Of a DNA stretch of 64,000 nucleotides, positions 52,187-60,807 are shown in pieces (position 1 is the stretch's first letter; each line of letters opens with the position of its first letter). A program made the translations under genes and the position numbers. This DNA is from an uncultured Collinsella sp. GTDB lineage: Bacteria > Actinomycetota > Coriobacteriia > Coriobacteriales > Coriobacteriaceae. The DNA is taken from assembly GCA_900541025.1 (NCBI GenBank), contig UQIL01000007.1, forward strand, positions 27,691-91,690. The letters run 5' to 3'. Under the pieces are notes generated by a model. The model was not told where the DNA came from. It did no database searches and saw nothing but the letters and a program-made list of their open reading frames with translations.

Positions 52187-53077
52187 CTACTGAAGCGCCT
52201 GTGCGCCCAGGGCCAGGCAGCCCATGATGCCCTGCTTGCCCTCGAGGCTGTTGTTGACAATATAGGAATCGATGTCGTTGACCTCGGGCGTGACGATATA
52301 GCCGTTGAGCATCTCGGCGCACTTTTTGCGTGCGAGCGGCACAATGGGGGTGTGGTCGGCCACGCCGCCGCCGATGATGATCTTTTGCGGTGCGTAGCAC
52401 AGCGTGTAGGTCATGAGCGCCTGTGCCAGATAGCCCGCGAGCAGATCCATGGCCTCCGGGTCATCGGCCATGTCTCCGGCGCTCTTGCCATCCCAGCGCT
52501 TTTTGACGCCGGGACCGGCGATGAGGCCCTCCAGGCAGTTGTCATGGAAGGGGCAGGCACTGTGCTCGCCGATGGTGTCACGCGGGTCGCGTGTGACCAG
52601 GATGTGACCGGCCTCGGGGTGCATCATGCCGTGGACGAGCTGACCGCCCGAGAGCACGCCGGCGCCCACGCCGGTGCCGATGGTCAGGTAGACAACGTCA
52701 GTGAGGCCCTGGGCGCAACCAAAGGTGACCTCGCCGAGGCAGGCGACGTTGACGTCGGTGTCGTAGCCGCAGGGGACGTTGAGCTCGTTTTGGATGGTGC
52801 CCAGCAGGTCAAAGTAGCGCCATGCGGTCTTGGGCGTCTCCAGGATCTTGCCGTATTGGGGCGAGGCGGGGTTGACCGCGGTGGGGCCAAAGGCGCCGAT
52901 GCCCAGGGCGGAGATGCCCTTGTCTGCAAACCATGCGTTGACGGCCTCGACGGTCTCCTGCGGGGTCGTGGTCGCGATCTGCTCGCGCTTTAGGACCGTA
53001 CCGTCCGCATAGCCCGTGGCGCAGACCATCTTGGTGCCACCGGCCTCGAGCGCTCCGATAAGCTGCTGCTCTGCCAT
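52187..53077 (-). CDS. ROK family sugar kinase (fructokinase-like)
   Basis: 296 residues. It opens with the phosphate-binding GALEAGGTKMVCA and carries TIGTGVGAGVLSGGQLVHG and the ROK signature HPEAGHILV, with a zinc-type cysteine/histidine group (HSACPFHDNCLEG). The closest known pattern is the GmuE/YdhR-type fructokinase group of ROK proteins. It phosphorylates a hexose, probably fructose or mannose, with ATP. The upstream -10, TATACT (53121-53116), lies about 40 bp before the start. Confidence 0.88.
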   Translation of the reverse strand: MAEQQLIGALEAGGTKMVCATGYADGTVLKREQIATTTPQETVEAVNAWFADKGISALGIGAFGPTAVNPASPQYGKILETPKTAWRYFDLLGTIQNELNVPCGYDTDVNVACLGEVTFGCAQGLTDVVYLTIGTGVGAGVLSGGQLVHGMMHPEAGHILVTRDPRDTIGEHSACPFHDNCLEGLIAGPGVKKRWDGKSAGDMADDPEAMDLLAGYLAQALMTYTLCYAPQKIIIGGGVADHTPIVPLARKKCAEMLNGYIVTPEVNDIDSYIVNNSLEGKQGIMGCLALGAQALQ

Positions 53078-53152
53078 AGTATTCCTCTCTCTGGGACGAG
53101 TTGCTCCGTGACTAAAGTATAGAGCTCTAAACCATTTAAGAAAGCGCTATAG

Positions 53153-53193
53153 AAAGAAGCCTCGCAACGCGGCGGGCGGTGCGAGGCTTCTTT
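53153..53193. terminator. Terminator between aminotransferase and ROK kinase genes
   Basis: AAAGAAGCCTCGCA and TGCGAGGCTTCTTT, a perfect 14-bp stem. On the minus strand it ends the upstream region rather than the ROK gene itself; it also lies just past the aminotransferase stop. Confidence 0.7.
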
Positions 53194-53217
53194 GGTTGCT
53201 TTAGTTGCGGGCCGTCC

Positions 53218-54399
53218 TTACCCGCGCGGCTTGATTTTATCACGTAGCGACTTGAGGTTCTCCAGCGCCGCGTTAAGCGTCTCGTCTCGCTTGGCAAAGT
53301 GGAAACGAATCAGATGGTTGACGGGCTCGCGGAAGAAGCTCGAGCCGGGCACGGCGCCCACGCCCACCTTTGAGGCCAGGTCCTCGCAGAACTCGAGGTC
53401 GCTGTCGTAGCCAAACTCTGAGATATCCATCATCACGTAGTAGGCGCCCTGCGGCACGTTATGCTCAAGACCGATGCTGTCGAGTCCCTGGCAGAACAGG
53501 TCGCGTTTGGCGGTATAGAGGTCGAGGACCTCATCGTAATAGCTGTCGTCGAATTTGAGGGCGGTGACGACGGCTTCCTGCAGGGGAGCGGCGGCGCCCA
53601 CGGTGAGGAAGTCGTGGACCTTCTTGATGCGCTCGGTGATTTCGGCAGGGGCGATAGTGTAGCCCAGACGCCAGCCGGTGATGGAGTACGTCTTAGACAG
53701 CGAGCTGCAGCTGATGGTGCGCTCAAACATGCCGGGCAGCGTGGCCATATAGACGTGCTCGTGGGGCGCGTAGACGATGTGCTCGTATACCTCGTCGGTG
53801 ATGCAGTAGGTGTCGTACTTTTTGCAGAGGTCGGCGATAAAGGTGAGCTCATCGCGTGTAAAGACCTTGCCGCAGGGGTTGGAAGGGTTGCACAGGACGA
53901 TGGCCTTGGGGTCGTTGTCGCGGAAGGCCGCCTCGAGTGTCTCGCGGTCAAAGTCGAATGTGGGCGGGTTGAGCGGCACGTAGATGGGCTCGGCCCCCGA
54001 AAGGATCGTGTCGGCGCCGTAGTTCTCGTAGAACGGCGAGAAGATGACGACCTTGTCGCCGGGGTTTGTGACCGTCATCATGGCGGCCATCATTGCCTCG
54101 GTGGAGCCGCAGGTGATCACGATGTTCTCATTGGGGTTGATCGGCATGCCCATAAAGTGCTCCTGCTTGGCGGCAAGCGCCTCGCGCATGGCCTGGGAGC
54201 CCCAAGTGATGGAGTACTGATGGTAGAGCGGCTTGGGGTCGCTGGCGATGGTGCTCAGGCTATTGAGCAGCTGCGCCGGGGGATCAAAGTCGGGGAAGCC
54301 CTGCGAGAGGTTGACGGCGTCGTACTTATTGGAGATGCGCGTCATGCGGCGGATGACCGAATCGGTAAACGTTGCCGTGCGATTGGAGAGTTCTTTCAT
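53218..54399 (-). CDS. PLP-dependent aminotransferase, class I/II
   Basis: 393 residues from ATG 54399-54397 (AAAGGAC upstream; a start six codons earlier lacks one). Fold-type I signatures are NLSQGFPDFDPP, ITCGSTEAMMAAM, NPSNPCGK and the PLP-lysine block CSSLSKTYSITGWRLGY, with a late RFHFAKRDETL. The LSQGFPDFDPP opening is that of the kynurenine/methionine-type aminotransferases (KAT/YbdL) and aspartate aminotransferase group. The amino-acid substrate cannot be fixed from this. Confidence 0.9.
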   Translation of the reverse strand: MKELSNRTATFTDSVIRRMTRISNKYDAVNLSQGFPDFDPPAQLLNSLSTIASDPKPLYHQYSITWGSQAMREALAAKQEHFMGMPINPNENIVITCGSTEAMMAAMMTVTNPGDKVVIFSPFYENYGADTILSGAEPIYVPLNPPTFDFDRETLEAAFRDNDPKAIVLCNPSNPCGKVFTRDELTFIADLCKKYDTYCITDEVYEHIVYAPHEHVYMATLPGMFERTISCSSLSKTYSITGWRLGYTIAPAEITERIKKVHDFLTVGAAAPLQEAVVTALKFDDSYYDEVLDLYTAKRDLFCQGLDSIGLEHNVPQGAYYVMMDISEFGYDSDLEFCEDLASKVGVGAVPGSSFFREPVNHLIRFHFAKRDETLNAALENLKSLRDKIKPRG

Positions 54400-54508
54400 G
54401 GTTGTCCTTTCGAACATCGGGGTGGGGCAAGTTTACTCCTATGAAACCGGTGGGAAATGCTCGAAATGGATCCGAAAAACTCTTTTCAAAATTCTTGATA
54501 ATTGGGGC

Positions 54509-54537
54509 TTGCATCGCGTGGCGTTCCTTGCAATAAT
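54509..54537 (+). promoter_or_regulatory. Promoter of the tRNA-His/tRNA-Lys unit
   Basis: TTGCAT, a 17-nt spacer and AATAAT, 27 bp before tRNA-His. Confidence 0.6.
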
Positions 54538-54564
54538 AGTCGAGCGCGAAGCGCACAGGACACG

Positions 54565-54641
54565 GTGGGTGTAGCTCAGTTGGCTAGAGCGACGGGTTGT
54601 GGTCCCGTAGGTCGAGGGTTCGAGTCCCTTTACCCACCCCA
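54565..54641 (+). tRNA. tRNA-His (anticodon GTG)
   Basis: Complete cloverleaf with acceptor GTGGGTG / TACCCAC, anticodon loop TTGTGGT and encoded CCA. A G at 54564 provides the G-1 that faces C73 and is the histidine identity element. Confidence 0.95.
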
Positions 54642-54663
54642 GTTCTTGCTTCGTGTTGATATC

Positions 54664-54739
54664 GGGTCGTTAGCTCAGTTGGTAGAGCAGGGGACTCTTA
54701 ATCCCAAGGTCCAGGGTTCGACCCCCTGACGGCCCACCA
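54664..54739 (+). tRNA. tRNA-Lys (anticodon CTT)
   Basis: Acceptor GGGTCGT / ACGGCCC with one wobble, anticodon loop CTCTTAA and encoded CCA. The outermost anticodon-stem pair is a G-A mismatch. It lies 22 bp after tRNA-His and shares its promoter. Confidence 0.94.
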
Positions 54740-54750
54740 AAGCATGTTAA

Positions 54751-54778
54751 AGCGACTGGCTTCGGCTGGTCGCTTTTT
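54751..54778 (+). terminator. Terminator of the tRNA unit
   Basis: AGCGAC and GTCGCT with an inner TGGC-TTCG-GCTG hairpin, followed by TTTTTTG. Confidence 0.85.
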
Positions 54779-54835
54779 TGTTGACCTCGCATGGGGTCGA
54801 ACCCGAAAGGGCGCGGAGCCGCGAAGTCTGCACCG

Positions 54836-54912
54836 TGATTCCCTTAGGGAAAACACGGCAAAAGCCCCGTAAGCGTGTTCTCCTTAAGGGAATCATGCTT
54901 ACGGGGCTCGAT
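54836..54912 (-). terminator. Interleaved inverted repeats, probable minus-strand terminator
   Basis: AGCCCCGTAAGC (54863-54874) pairs with GCTTACGGGGCT (54897-54908), and on the minus strand is followed by TTTTG, which suits termination of the oxidoreductase gene. A second pair, TGATTCCCTTA (54836-54846) with TAAGGGAATCA (54885-54895), is interleaved, so the two stems either exclude each other or form a pseudoknot. Confidence 0.6.
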
Positions 54913-54954
54913 GCATGTTGAGAAATTGTGATCAAACTCAAAGTGAGAATCGAC

Positions 54955-56481
54955 TTAGTCCGCTCGATAGTGCGATCCGAGGCTTTCGGTTCGCTTGCGC
55001 ATGGCTTTGACCATTTCCTGTGCTAGTTGAATCTGCGATTGCAGGCGGGCGAGGGCTGCGATTTCGCTGTCCTGAGCTATCTGTGTGCTCAAGGTCGTTG
55101 CCTCCGTCTTCAAGCCCTCAAGCTCGTGTAGTGCCTTGGATAGGCCCCCTTCGGTGCGGTTGATCATGCAATAGGTGCTCATCGTGTGCTTAAGGCTGCG
55201 TGTCAAGCGTTCGGCGACTGTTGTGGCAATGCCGTACTGGGGGAGGGCGATATCCGCCTTCGGGGCCTCCTCAGGTGTATTCTGTGCTGCCTGGGCTGCC
55301 GATGCGCCCGCGATGCGCCCAAACACTATGCCGTTGGCGCTTGACAAGCCACCAATGCGGTCGGCGCCGTGCATGCCGCCTGTCGCCTCGCCGCAAGCGT
55401 AGAGGCCCTCAACGCCCGTATACGCGCTCTTGTCGATTTTGATACCGCCGTTGGCGGCGTGGGCATACATCGCCACGCGCATCTCCTCGGTCGGCGCGAT
55501 GCCGTACTCGTCTTGCAGCCAGGTGGCAAAGGTCTGTACAAACTCGGGGACGTCCTCGCGGGGGAAATCGTAGTGGAGCGCCAGACCTTCGGTACCCGCT
55601 TGATCGATGGCAAGATCGATGGCGCGGGAGGCCAAGCGTGACGTGAAGGGGCCATATCCGGAGCGCTGTTCAAGCAGATCGTCCAGCTTGTCGTCGGCGA
55701 TATCGACCGGCTGGTCGAACTTGACGTAGCGCCAGGTCTTCTCGTTAAAGACAAGGTTGCGTTTGGGCTCGATGAAGCCCGGCATCATCTGCATGAACTC
55801 TATATTAGTGAGCGTTGCGCCGTGTGCCAGTGCGATGGCCTGCGAGGAGCTGAGCACATCAGCCGACGTAAGGCTGCGCTCGAACAGGCCGCCTGTGCCA
55901 CCGGCTGCGATGATCGTGGCCTTGGCAGCAAAGGGCACGATTCGATCTTCGGTGAGGTCGTAGAGCACGGTTCCGGTGATTCTGCCGTCCGTATCTTCAA
56001 CAAGGTCGATAAGCTCATGGCGGGGGAGCAGGCGAATGCCGAGCGACTCGATCCGGGTCGTCAGAGCGTCCTCAAGGGGCTTGCGGGTGAGGCCGCGCCA
56101 CATGCGCGTCTTGTGGTCAAAGCAGGGGATAAATTGCTTTTGCTGAGCGCTTTCAGCGCTTTGCGGACGCTGGAGCTCAACACCCAGGTCTTGCTCGAGC
56201 CATTCAATTGCCTGGGGAATGCTGTGGACAAACGTCTGGACAAGATCGGGGTCGGCGACGCCGCCACCAACGGTCTGGATGGTATCGATAAGGTCTTGTT
56301 CGTCGTCTTCGTTAACGGGTCCGATAAGCCCCAAGCCCCAGGTTCCGGGGAAGAAGCTCGATCCACTCATAGTCTTGCCGGCGCTTGCCACAGTGACGGT
56401 TGCACCCGTGCGTGCCGCTTCGATGGCGGCGCAAAGGCCCGCAATGCCAGATCCAATTACCAGTACATCAGTCGATTCCAT
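54955..56481 (-). CDS. FAD-dependent oxidoreductase, fumarate reductase/L-aspartate oxidase family
   Basis: 508 residues from ATG 56481-56479 with AAAGGAA upstream. The dinucleotide-binding start is VLVIGSGIAGLCAAIEAARTG. The flavin-linked family shows TIIAAGGTGGLFERS, the catalytic-region GIKIDKSAYTGVEGLYACGEATGG and a C-terminal helical domain (MSTYCMINRTEGGLSKAL). The order of motifs and length resemble L-aspartate oxidase (NadB) and soluble succinate/fumarate flavoproteins. There is no nadA or nadC beside it, so the substrate is left open. Confidence 0.82.
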   Translation of the reverse strand: MESTDVLVIGSGIAGLCAAIEAARTGATVTVASAGKTMSGSSFFPGTWGLGLIGPVNEDDEQDLIDTIQTVGGGVADPDLVQTFVHSIPQAIEWLEQDLGVELQRPQSAESAQQKQFIPCFDHKTRMWRGLTRKPLEDALTTRIESLGIRLLPRHELIDLVEDTDGRITGTVLYDLTEDRIVPFAAKATIIAAGGTGGLFERSLTSADVLSSSQAIALAHGATLTNIEFMQMMPGFIEPKRNLVFNEKTWRYVKFDQPVDIADDKLDDLLEQRSGYGPFTSRLASRAIDLAIDQAGTEGLALHYDFPREDVPEFVQTFATWLQDEYGIAPTEEMRVAMYAHAANGGIKIDKSAYTGVEGLYACGEATGGMHGADRIGGLSSANGIVFGRIAGASAAQAAQNTPEEAPKADIALPQYGIATTVAERLTRSLKHTMSTYCMINRTEGGLSKALHELEGLKTEATTLSTQIAQDSEIAALARLQSQIQLAQEMVKAMRKRTESLGSHYRAD

Positions 56482-56670
56482 CGGATTCCTTTCTCGTTCG
56501 GCGCATTGTCGCACGGGTGATCGGCAATGGGGCCGCAAAGACTCGGCAAATCGGTAAAGGGCACATATGGCAGGTGGGCGTCATGGGCGTTCTGATGCTC
56601 CATCTCATCACATCTCGTATATCGCCCCAACTGATATATCGGCATTAGCTACCCTGCGACAGCGCAAATA

Positions 56671-56702
56671 AAAAGAGCCGCTACCCCGAAAGGTAGCGGC
56701 TC
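56671..56702 (-). terminator. Terminator of the GGGtGRT gene unit
   Basis: On the minus strand GAGCCGCTACC and GGTAGCGGCTC (11 bp) are followed by TTTTTAT. Confidence 0.9.
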
Positions 56703-56737
56703 CAAAGCTCAACTATATGAGCATCGCGCAAGCGCGA

Positions 56738-57742
56738 TTAGGCCTTGAGGGCCTCCTCGACGGCGACAGCGCAGGCGACGGTGGCACCGACCATGGGGTT
56801 GTTACCCATGCCGATGAGACCCATCATGTCGACGTGCGCAGGCACGGAGGAGGAACCGGCGAACTGGGCGTCGGAGTGCATACGGCCCATGGTGTCGGTC
56901 ATGCCGTAAGAGGCAGGGCCGGCGCCCATGTTGTCCGGGTGCAGGGTACGGCCAGTGCCGCCACCAGAAGCGACGGAGAAGTACTTCTTGCCAGCCTCGA
57001 GGCGCTCCTTCTTGTAGGTGCCAGCGACGGGGTGCTGGAAGCGCGTGGGGTTGGTGGAGTTACCGGTGATCGAGATGTCGACGTTCTCGTGCCACATGAT
57101 GGCAACGCCCTCGCGGACGTCGTCGGCGCCGTAGCAGTTGACGGCGGCGCGGGGACCATCGGAGTAGGGGATGGTCTCGACGACCTTGAGCTCGCCCGTG
57201 AAGTAGTCGAACTGGGTCTTTACGTAGGTGAAGCCGTTGATGCGGGCGATGATCTGAGCAGCGTCCTTGCCCAGACCGTTAAGGATAACGCGCAGCGGCT
57301 TCTTACGAGCCTTGTTGGCGTTCAGAGCCAGGCCGATAGCGCCCTCAGCGGCAGCGAAGGACTCGTGGCCGGCCAGGAAGGCGAAGCACTCGGTGTCGTC
57401 GGAGAGCAGCATAGCGCCCAGGTTGCCGTGGCCCAGACCGACCTTGCGGTCCTCAGCGACGGAGCCGGGAACGGTGAAGGCCTGGATGCCCTCGCCGATG
57501 ATGGCAGCAGCCTCAGAAGCGGACTTGGCGCCACGCTTGACAGCGAGAGCGCAGCCGAGGGTGTATGCCCACTCAGCGTTCTGGAAGGCGATGGACTGGG
57601 TGTTGTTGACGATCTCACGCGGGTTGAAGCCCTTGTCGGTGCAGATCTGCAGAGCTTCCTCGAGGGAGGCGATGCCGTTGTCGGCGAGGCACTTGTTGAT
57701 CTTGTCAGCGCGGCGCTCGTAACCTTCGAACGTAACAGTCAT
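56738..57742 (-). CDS. GGGtGRT family protein
   Basis: 334 residues, ATG start behind a GGGAGGGAAA site. It contains the eponymous motif in SVASGGGTGRTLHPDN, followed by a glycine- and methionine-rich end (HVDMMGLIGMGNNPMVGA). The family is found in anaerobes beside a NifU-like protein, as here, and its function is not known. Codon use is strongly biased, which suggests high expression. It is the second gene of a two-gene unit. Confidence 0.88.
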   Translation of the reverse strand: MTVTFEGYERRADKINKCLADNGIASLEEALQICTDKGFNPREIVNNTQSIAFQNAEWAYTLGCALAVKRGAKSASEAAAIIGEGIQAFTVPGSVAEDRKVGLGHGNLGAMLLSDDTECFAFLAGHESFAAAEGAIGLALNANKARKKPLRVILNGLGKDAAQIIARINGFTYVKTQFDYFTGELKVVETIPYSDGPRAAVNCYGADDVREGVAIMWHENVDISITGNSTNPTRFQHPVAGTYKKERLEAGKKYFSVASGGGTGRTLHPDNMGAGPASYGMTDTMGRMHSDAQFAGSSSVPAHVDMMGLIGMGNNPMVGATVACAVAVEEALKA

Positions 57743-57760
57743 AGTTATTTCCCTCCCTTT

Positions 57761-58495
57761 CTACTCGTGAACCGGGAACACGCTGGCGACGGAGTGAGTC
57801 TCCTCGTCGGTGCGCGGGTCGATGTACTTGGCAGCGTTCTCCCACTGACCATAGTGGCCCATAGCGCCAGCGATGGCCTCCTCGGGGGTCTTGCCGGCCT
57901 TGACGGCGTCGGTGAACTTACCGAGGTTCAGGAACTCGAACGCGATGATCTCGTTCTTGTCGTTGAGAGCCATGCGGGTGACGTAGCCCTGGGCGAGCTC
58001 GAGGTAACGAGCGCCCTTGGCCTTGGTGCCGAACATGGTGCCGACCTGGGAGCGAAGGCCCTTGCCGAGGTCGTCGAGGGAGGCGCCCACGGGCAGGCCG
58101 CCCTCGGAGAACGCGGTCTGGCTGCGGCCGTAAACGATCTGCAGGAAAATCTCGCGCATAGCAACGTTGATGGCGTCGCAGACGAGGTCGGTGTTGAGGG
58201 CCTCGAGGATGGTCTTACCGGGAAGGATCTCGGAAGCCATGGCGGCAGAGTGGGTCATGCCCGAGCAGCCGATGGTCTCAACGAGGGCCTCCTCGATGAT
58301 GCCGTCCTTGACGTTCAGCGTGAGCTTGCAGGCGCCCTGCTGAGGTGCGCACCAACCCACACCGTGCGTAAGACCGGAGATGTCGGAAATCTCCTTAGCC
58401 TGGACCCACTTGCCCTCCTCGGGGATGGGTGCGGGGCCGTGGTATGCACCCTTGGCAACGGGGCACATGTTCTCCACTTCCTGTGAGTACTGCAT
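57761..58495 (-). CDS. NifU/IscU-like iron-sulfur scaffold-related protein
   Basis: 244 residues from ATG 58495-58493 (GAGAGGAGAGG upstream). The N-terminal part resembles the IscU/NifU fold: WCAPQQGACKLTLNVKDGIIEEA and ETIGCSGMTHSAAMASEIL keep two cysteine positions, and further residues are family-specific. Its pairing with the GGGtGRT gene 18 bp downstream is a conserved association in anaerobes. A TATTAT -10 (58594-58589) lies about 95 bp upstream. Role in cluster assembly or sulfur metabolism is inferred. Confidence 0.75.
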   Translation of the reverse strand: MQYSQEVENMCPVAKGAYHGPAPIPEEGKWVQAKEISDISGLTHGVGWCAPQQGACKLTLNVKDGIIEEALVETIGCSGMTHSAAMASEILPGKTILEALNTDLVCDAINVAMREIFLQIVYGRSQTAFSEGGLPVGASLDDLGKGLRSQVGTMFGTKAKGARYLELAQGYVTRMALNDKNEIIAFEFLNLGKFTDAVKAGKTPEEAIAGAMGHYGQWENAAKYIDPRTDEETHSVASVFPVHE

Positions 58496-58898
58496 GCCTC
58501 TCCTCTCTATCGTGTTGGCGTCCCGTTTGGGGGTCGTGGCTGGCGATTGCCGGGCGACCCTTCGAAAGGGACATGACATGCAGCCCCTATAATACCGCGA
58601 AATGCACGGAATATTCGGCGAACGGCTCAGTTTTCGCATCGAGAAGTCCTGAAGTTTTAATTGAAACGGTTTAACTCTATGTTCTGTGGTCGTGAACTTC
58701 CGTAGAGGGGGTCCGTCTTGGGCAAGCTATTGGTCAGCTCTTGTAAGCATTGCGGGGGTTGACCTGTTGCAACGATGCCGTTCGCCGCCTGATTACTGCC
58801 TTTGGCCGCGCGAGTGTATTGTTTTGCGTGAATGTTTTGATGGCACGCTTCAATCGTGCTGTATTGGATGGCAAGCAGATCCCGGCGAAGGGAGCGCC

Positions 58899-59711
58899 AT
58901 GCAGCGCGTTTGGAGAACGGTTACCGGCTTTTACCATGTCTGTGCCCGCGGTACGGGCAAGCAGCTCATCTTTGAGGGCGATGAAGACCGGTGGGAGTTC
59001 TTGGAGCTGATGCGTGAGTGCTGCCGCAAGGCGGGCGTGACGGTTATCGCCTGGTGCCTTATGGGCAATCACGTGCGTCTGGTGCTTGCAGATTACGAGG
59101 ACGCGATGAGCGCGGCGATGCACCGGCTGCTTTTGACGTACGCGCGGCGGTTCAATAAACGCACGGGGCGCACAGGGCATCTGTTCCAGAACCGTTTTGA
59201 CCGGCGCTCGCTCGATACCGACTGGCAGGTGATGGAGGCTATTCGCTCCGTTCACGCCGATCCGCAGGAGGCGGGCATGAGCCTAATCGAGCGTTACCCA
59301 TGGAGCAGCTTTGCGGAGCATCTGCGCGCTTACGACAGTGATGCGGCAGATGCCGCGAGGGGATTTTCTGATCCTTCTTGCGTGCTTGAACTTTTTGGTT
59401 CTGCCGAGGGCTTTATTGCCTATTCGCTTTCGACGCCCGACGGTAGCGAGCCGGCGCTGTGCGATATGAAAGAGACAGAGTGGGAACGCCACGCCTTTGC
59501 CGACAAGATGGCGAAGAGCCTCGGGGTTCCGCTCCACGGGGTTAAAGCCGCGCCGTCGGCGCAGCGCAACATCGTCATTCTTGGATTGCACGATGCCGGT
59601 TTTACGGTGCGTCAGATTGAGCGATATACGGGGATTGGCAAAAGTACCGTTTCTCGTATCGTGCGTGCCTGTGCACGAACGGCGGTGCAGACTGGCCGAA
59701 ACGTGGCGTAG
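58899..59711 (+). CDS. RAYT-like (IS200/Y1) transposase relative with degenerate active site
   Basis: 270 residues from ATG 58899 behind GAAGGGAG. The N-terminal ~150 residues follow the REP-associated tyrosine transposase pattern: GFYHVCARG, AWCLMGNHVRLVL, RFNKRTGRTGHLFQNRF, and IRSVHADPQEAG...YPWSSF. Two catalytic features are lost. The metal-binding HUH motif, normally H-V-H, reads His58-Val-Arg60, and the position of the attacking tyrosine (R-Y-I-H in relatives) is Ser117. The C-terminal part has a helix-turn-helix (LHDAGFTVRQIERYTGIGKSTVSRIVRA). It may be a domesticated DNA-binding protein or an inactive element; the coding frame is intact. Confidence 0.8.
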   Translation: MQRVWRTVTGFYHVCARGTGKQLIFEGDEDRWEFLELMRECCRKAGVTVIAWCLMGNHVRLVLADYEDAMSAAMHRLLLTYARRFNKRTGRTGHLFQNRFDRRSLDTDWQVMEAIRSVHADPQEAGMSLIERYPWSSFAEHLRAYDSDAADAARGFSDPSCVLELFGSAEGFIAYSLSTPDGSEPALCDMKETEWERHAFADKMAKSLGVPLHGVKAAPSAQRNIVILGLHDAGFTVRQIERYTGIGKSTVSRIVRACARTAVQTGRNVA

Positions 59712-60310
59712 GACTGCCTGTGCACCGCAGCTGGGGTCGCCCATATGCCACAACCATTGTTCTAAAAGCTTGGTACGGTAACTGCACTTCTTAATATGCA
59801 TAGAACAATCGTCATCTTGCATAAAATAACAGCTCAGTCCGGGTTTGCCCGTGCCTACCCCCGTCTGCGCCGTGCAAAAAACGGAGTTTTCAGCATCGTG
59901 GTGCTGTCGGCACTGCCGCAATCTTGCAACATACAGGTTCCGAAGCTATTTATGCCTTCCGATGCGCCTCCGAAGCGCATGTATGTGATCCCTGAGACCG
60001 CGATGCTTGTTCTAAAACACAATATATATGCGCCTAAAGACATTGATTAACGCTTTCGATGCGTATACACACAGCTTGGCGTGCTGAATACTCGCAAAAA
60101 TGCACGCCGCTTCCTATGGGACCCGTCTGCGGCAGGCGCGAAGCGAGTCGGAGCTTCGCAGAACGGGGCTTGGCGCATTGCTTGGCGGGCCCGGGGCCCT
60201 GCCGCAGGCCTTTGGTGCTGTGGAAAACGCCCGTGCTCGCGTCTGGCTGTGTGGCAAATGTCAGACGGGGCGCCGGACGCGCGGACTTTGTGCGTTCGCG
60301 CTCATTAGGT
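59712..60310. other. Gene-free stretch after the RAYT-like gene
   Basis: About 600 bp without a convincing gene. ATTGTTCTA (59756-59764) is inverted at 59803-59811 and its core TTGTTCTAAAA occurs again near 60010, so a decayed repeat is possible. From 60120 the sequence is very G+C-rich; plus-strand frames there lack ribosome sites and coding composition. Confidence 0.4.
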
Positions 60311-60340
60311 AAAAACAGAGCCGCCCGTATCGGGCGGCTC
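60311..60340 (-). terminator. Terminator of the suf operon
   Basis: GAGCCGCCCG and CGGGCGGCTC (10 bp, 3-nt loop) followed on the minus strand by TGTTTTTAC. Confidence 0.85.
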
Positions 60341-60372
60341 GGCAATCAAAAAACTTGGATTCGGGGCATAAA

Positions 60373-60807
60373 CTACTGGTTTGCTTGCCCCTCGAGCATG
60401 CCGTCGAGGGTGCGCCAAGCGAGCTCGGCGCATTTGACGCGGGCGGGCATGTGCGAGATGTCCTGGAGCTGGGCGGCTTCGTCCAGGTCTTCCAGGTCGT
60501 CCTCGGAGAGCTTCTCGCCGCGGATCATGGCGAGGAAGAGTTCCGCCAAGCGACGCGCCTCCTCGACCGTCTCGCCCGTGATGAGGTCGGCCATGATGTC
60601 GGCGCTTGCCTGGCTGATGGCGCAGCCGTGGCCGGTAAAGGAGGCTTCCTCGATCACGTTGTTCTCGACTCGTAGCTGCAAGGTGAGCTCGTCACCGCAG
60701 CTGGGGTTGATACCGTCGTGCTCGTGCGTGGGAGCATCCATCTCGTACTTATAGTCGGGGTGCGAGTTGTGCTCCATAAACGTGGTGGAGGTGTACAGAT
60801 TACCCAT
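60373..60807 (-). CDS. sufU: Iron-sulfur cluster assembly scaffold SufU
   Basis: 144 residues from ATG 60807-60805, overlapping the end of sufS by 8 bp. The three conserved cysteines are present: NPSCGDELTLQL, GHGCAISQASADIM and RVKCAELAW. SufU is a zinc protein that accepts sulfur from SufS in Gram-positive bacteria and stimulates its desulfurase activity. Last gene of the operon, with a strong terminator. Confidence 0.93.
   Translation of the reverse strand: MGNLYTSTTFMEHNSHPDYKYEMDAPTHEHDGINPSCGDELTLQLRVENNVIEEASFTGHGCAISQASADIMADLITGETVEEARRLAELFLAMIRGEKLSEDDLEDLDEAAQLQDISHMPARVKCAELAWRTLDGMLEGQANQ

Noticed and set aside
54790..54812. Reverse-oriented tRNA fragment (GGGTCGAACCC) after tRNA-Lys
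   Set aside because: Only a T-loop-like stretch is present, with no acceptor or anticodon arm; probably chance, and no integrase or second attachment copy is visible.
60059..60754. Plus-strand frame overlapping the suf terminator and sufU
   Set aside because: It runs antisense through sufU and a clear terminator and has no start signal.
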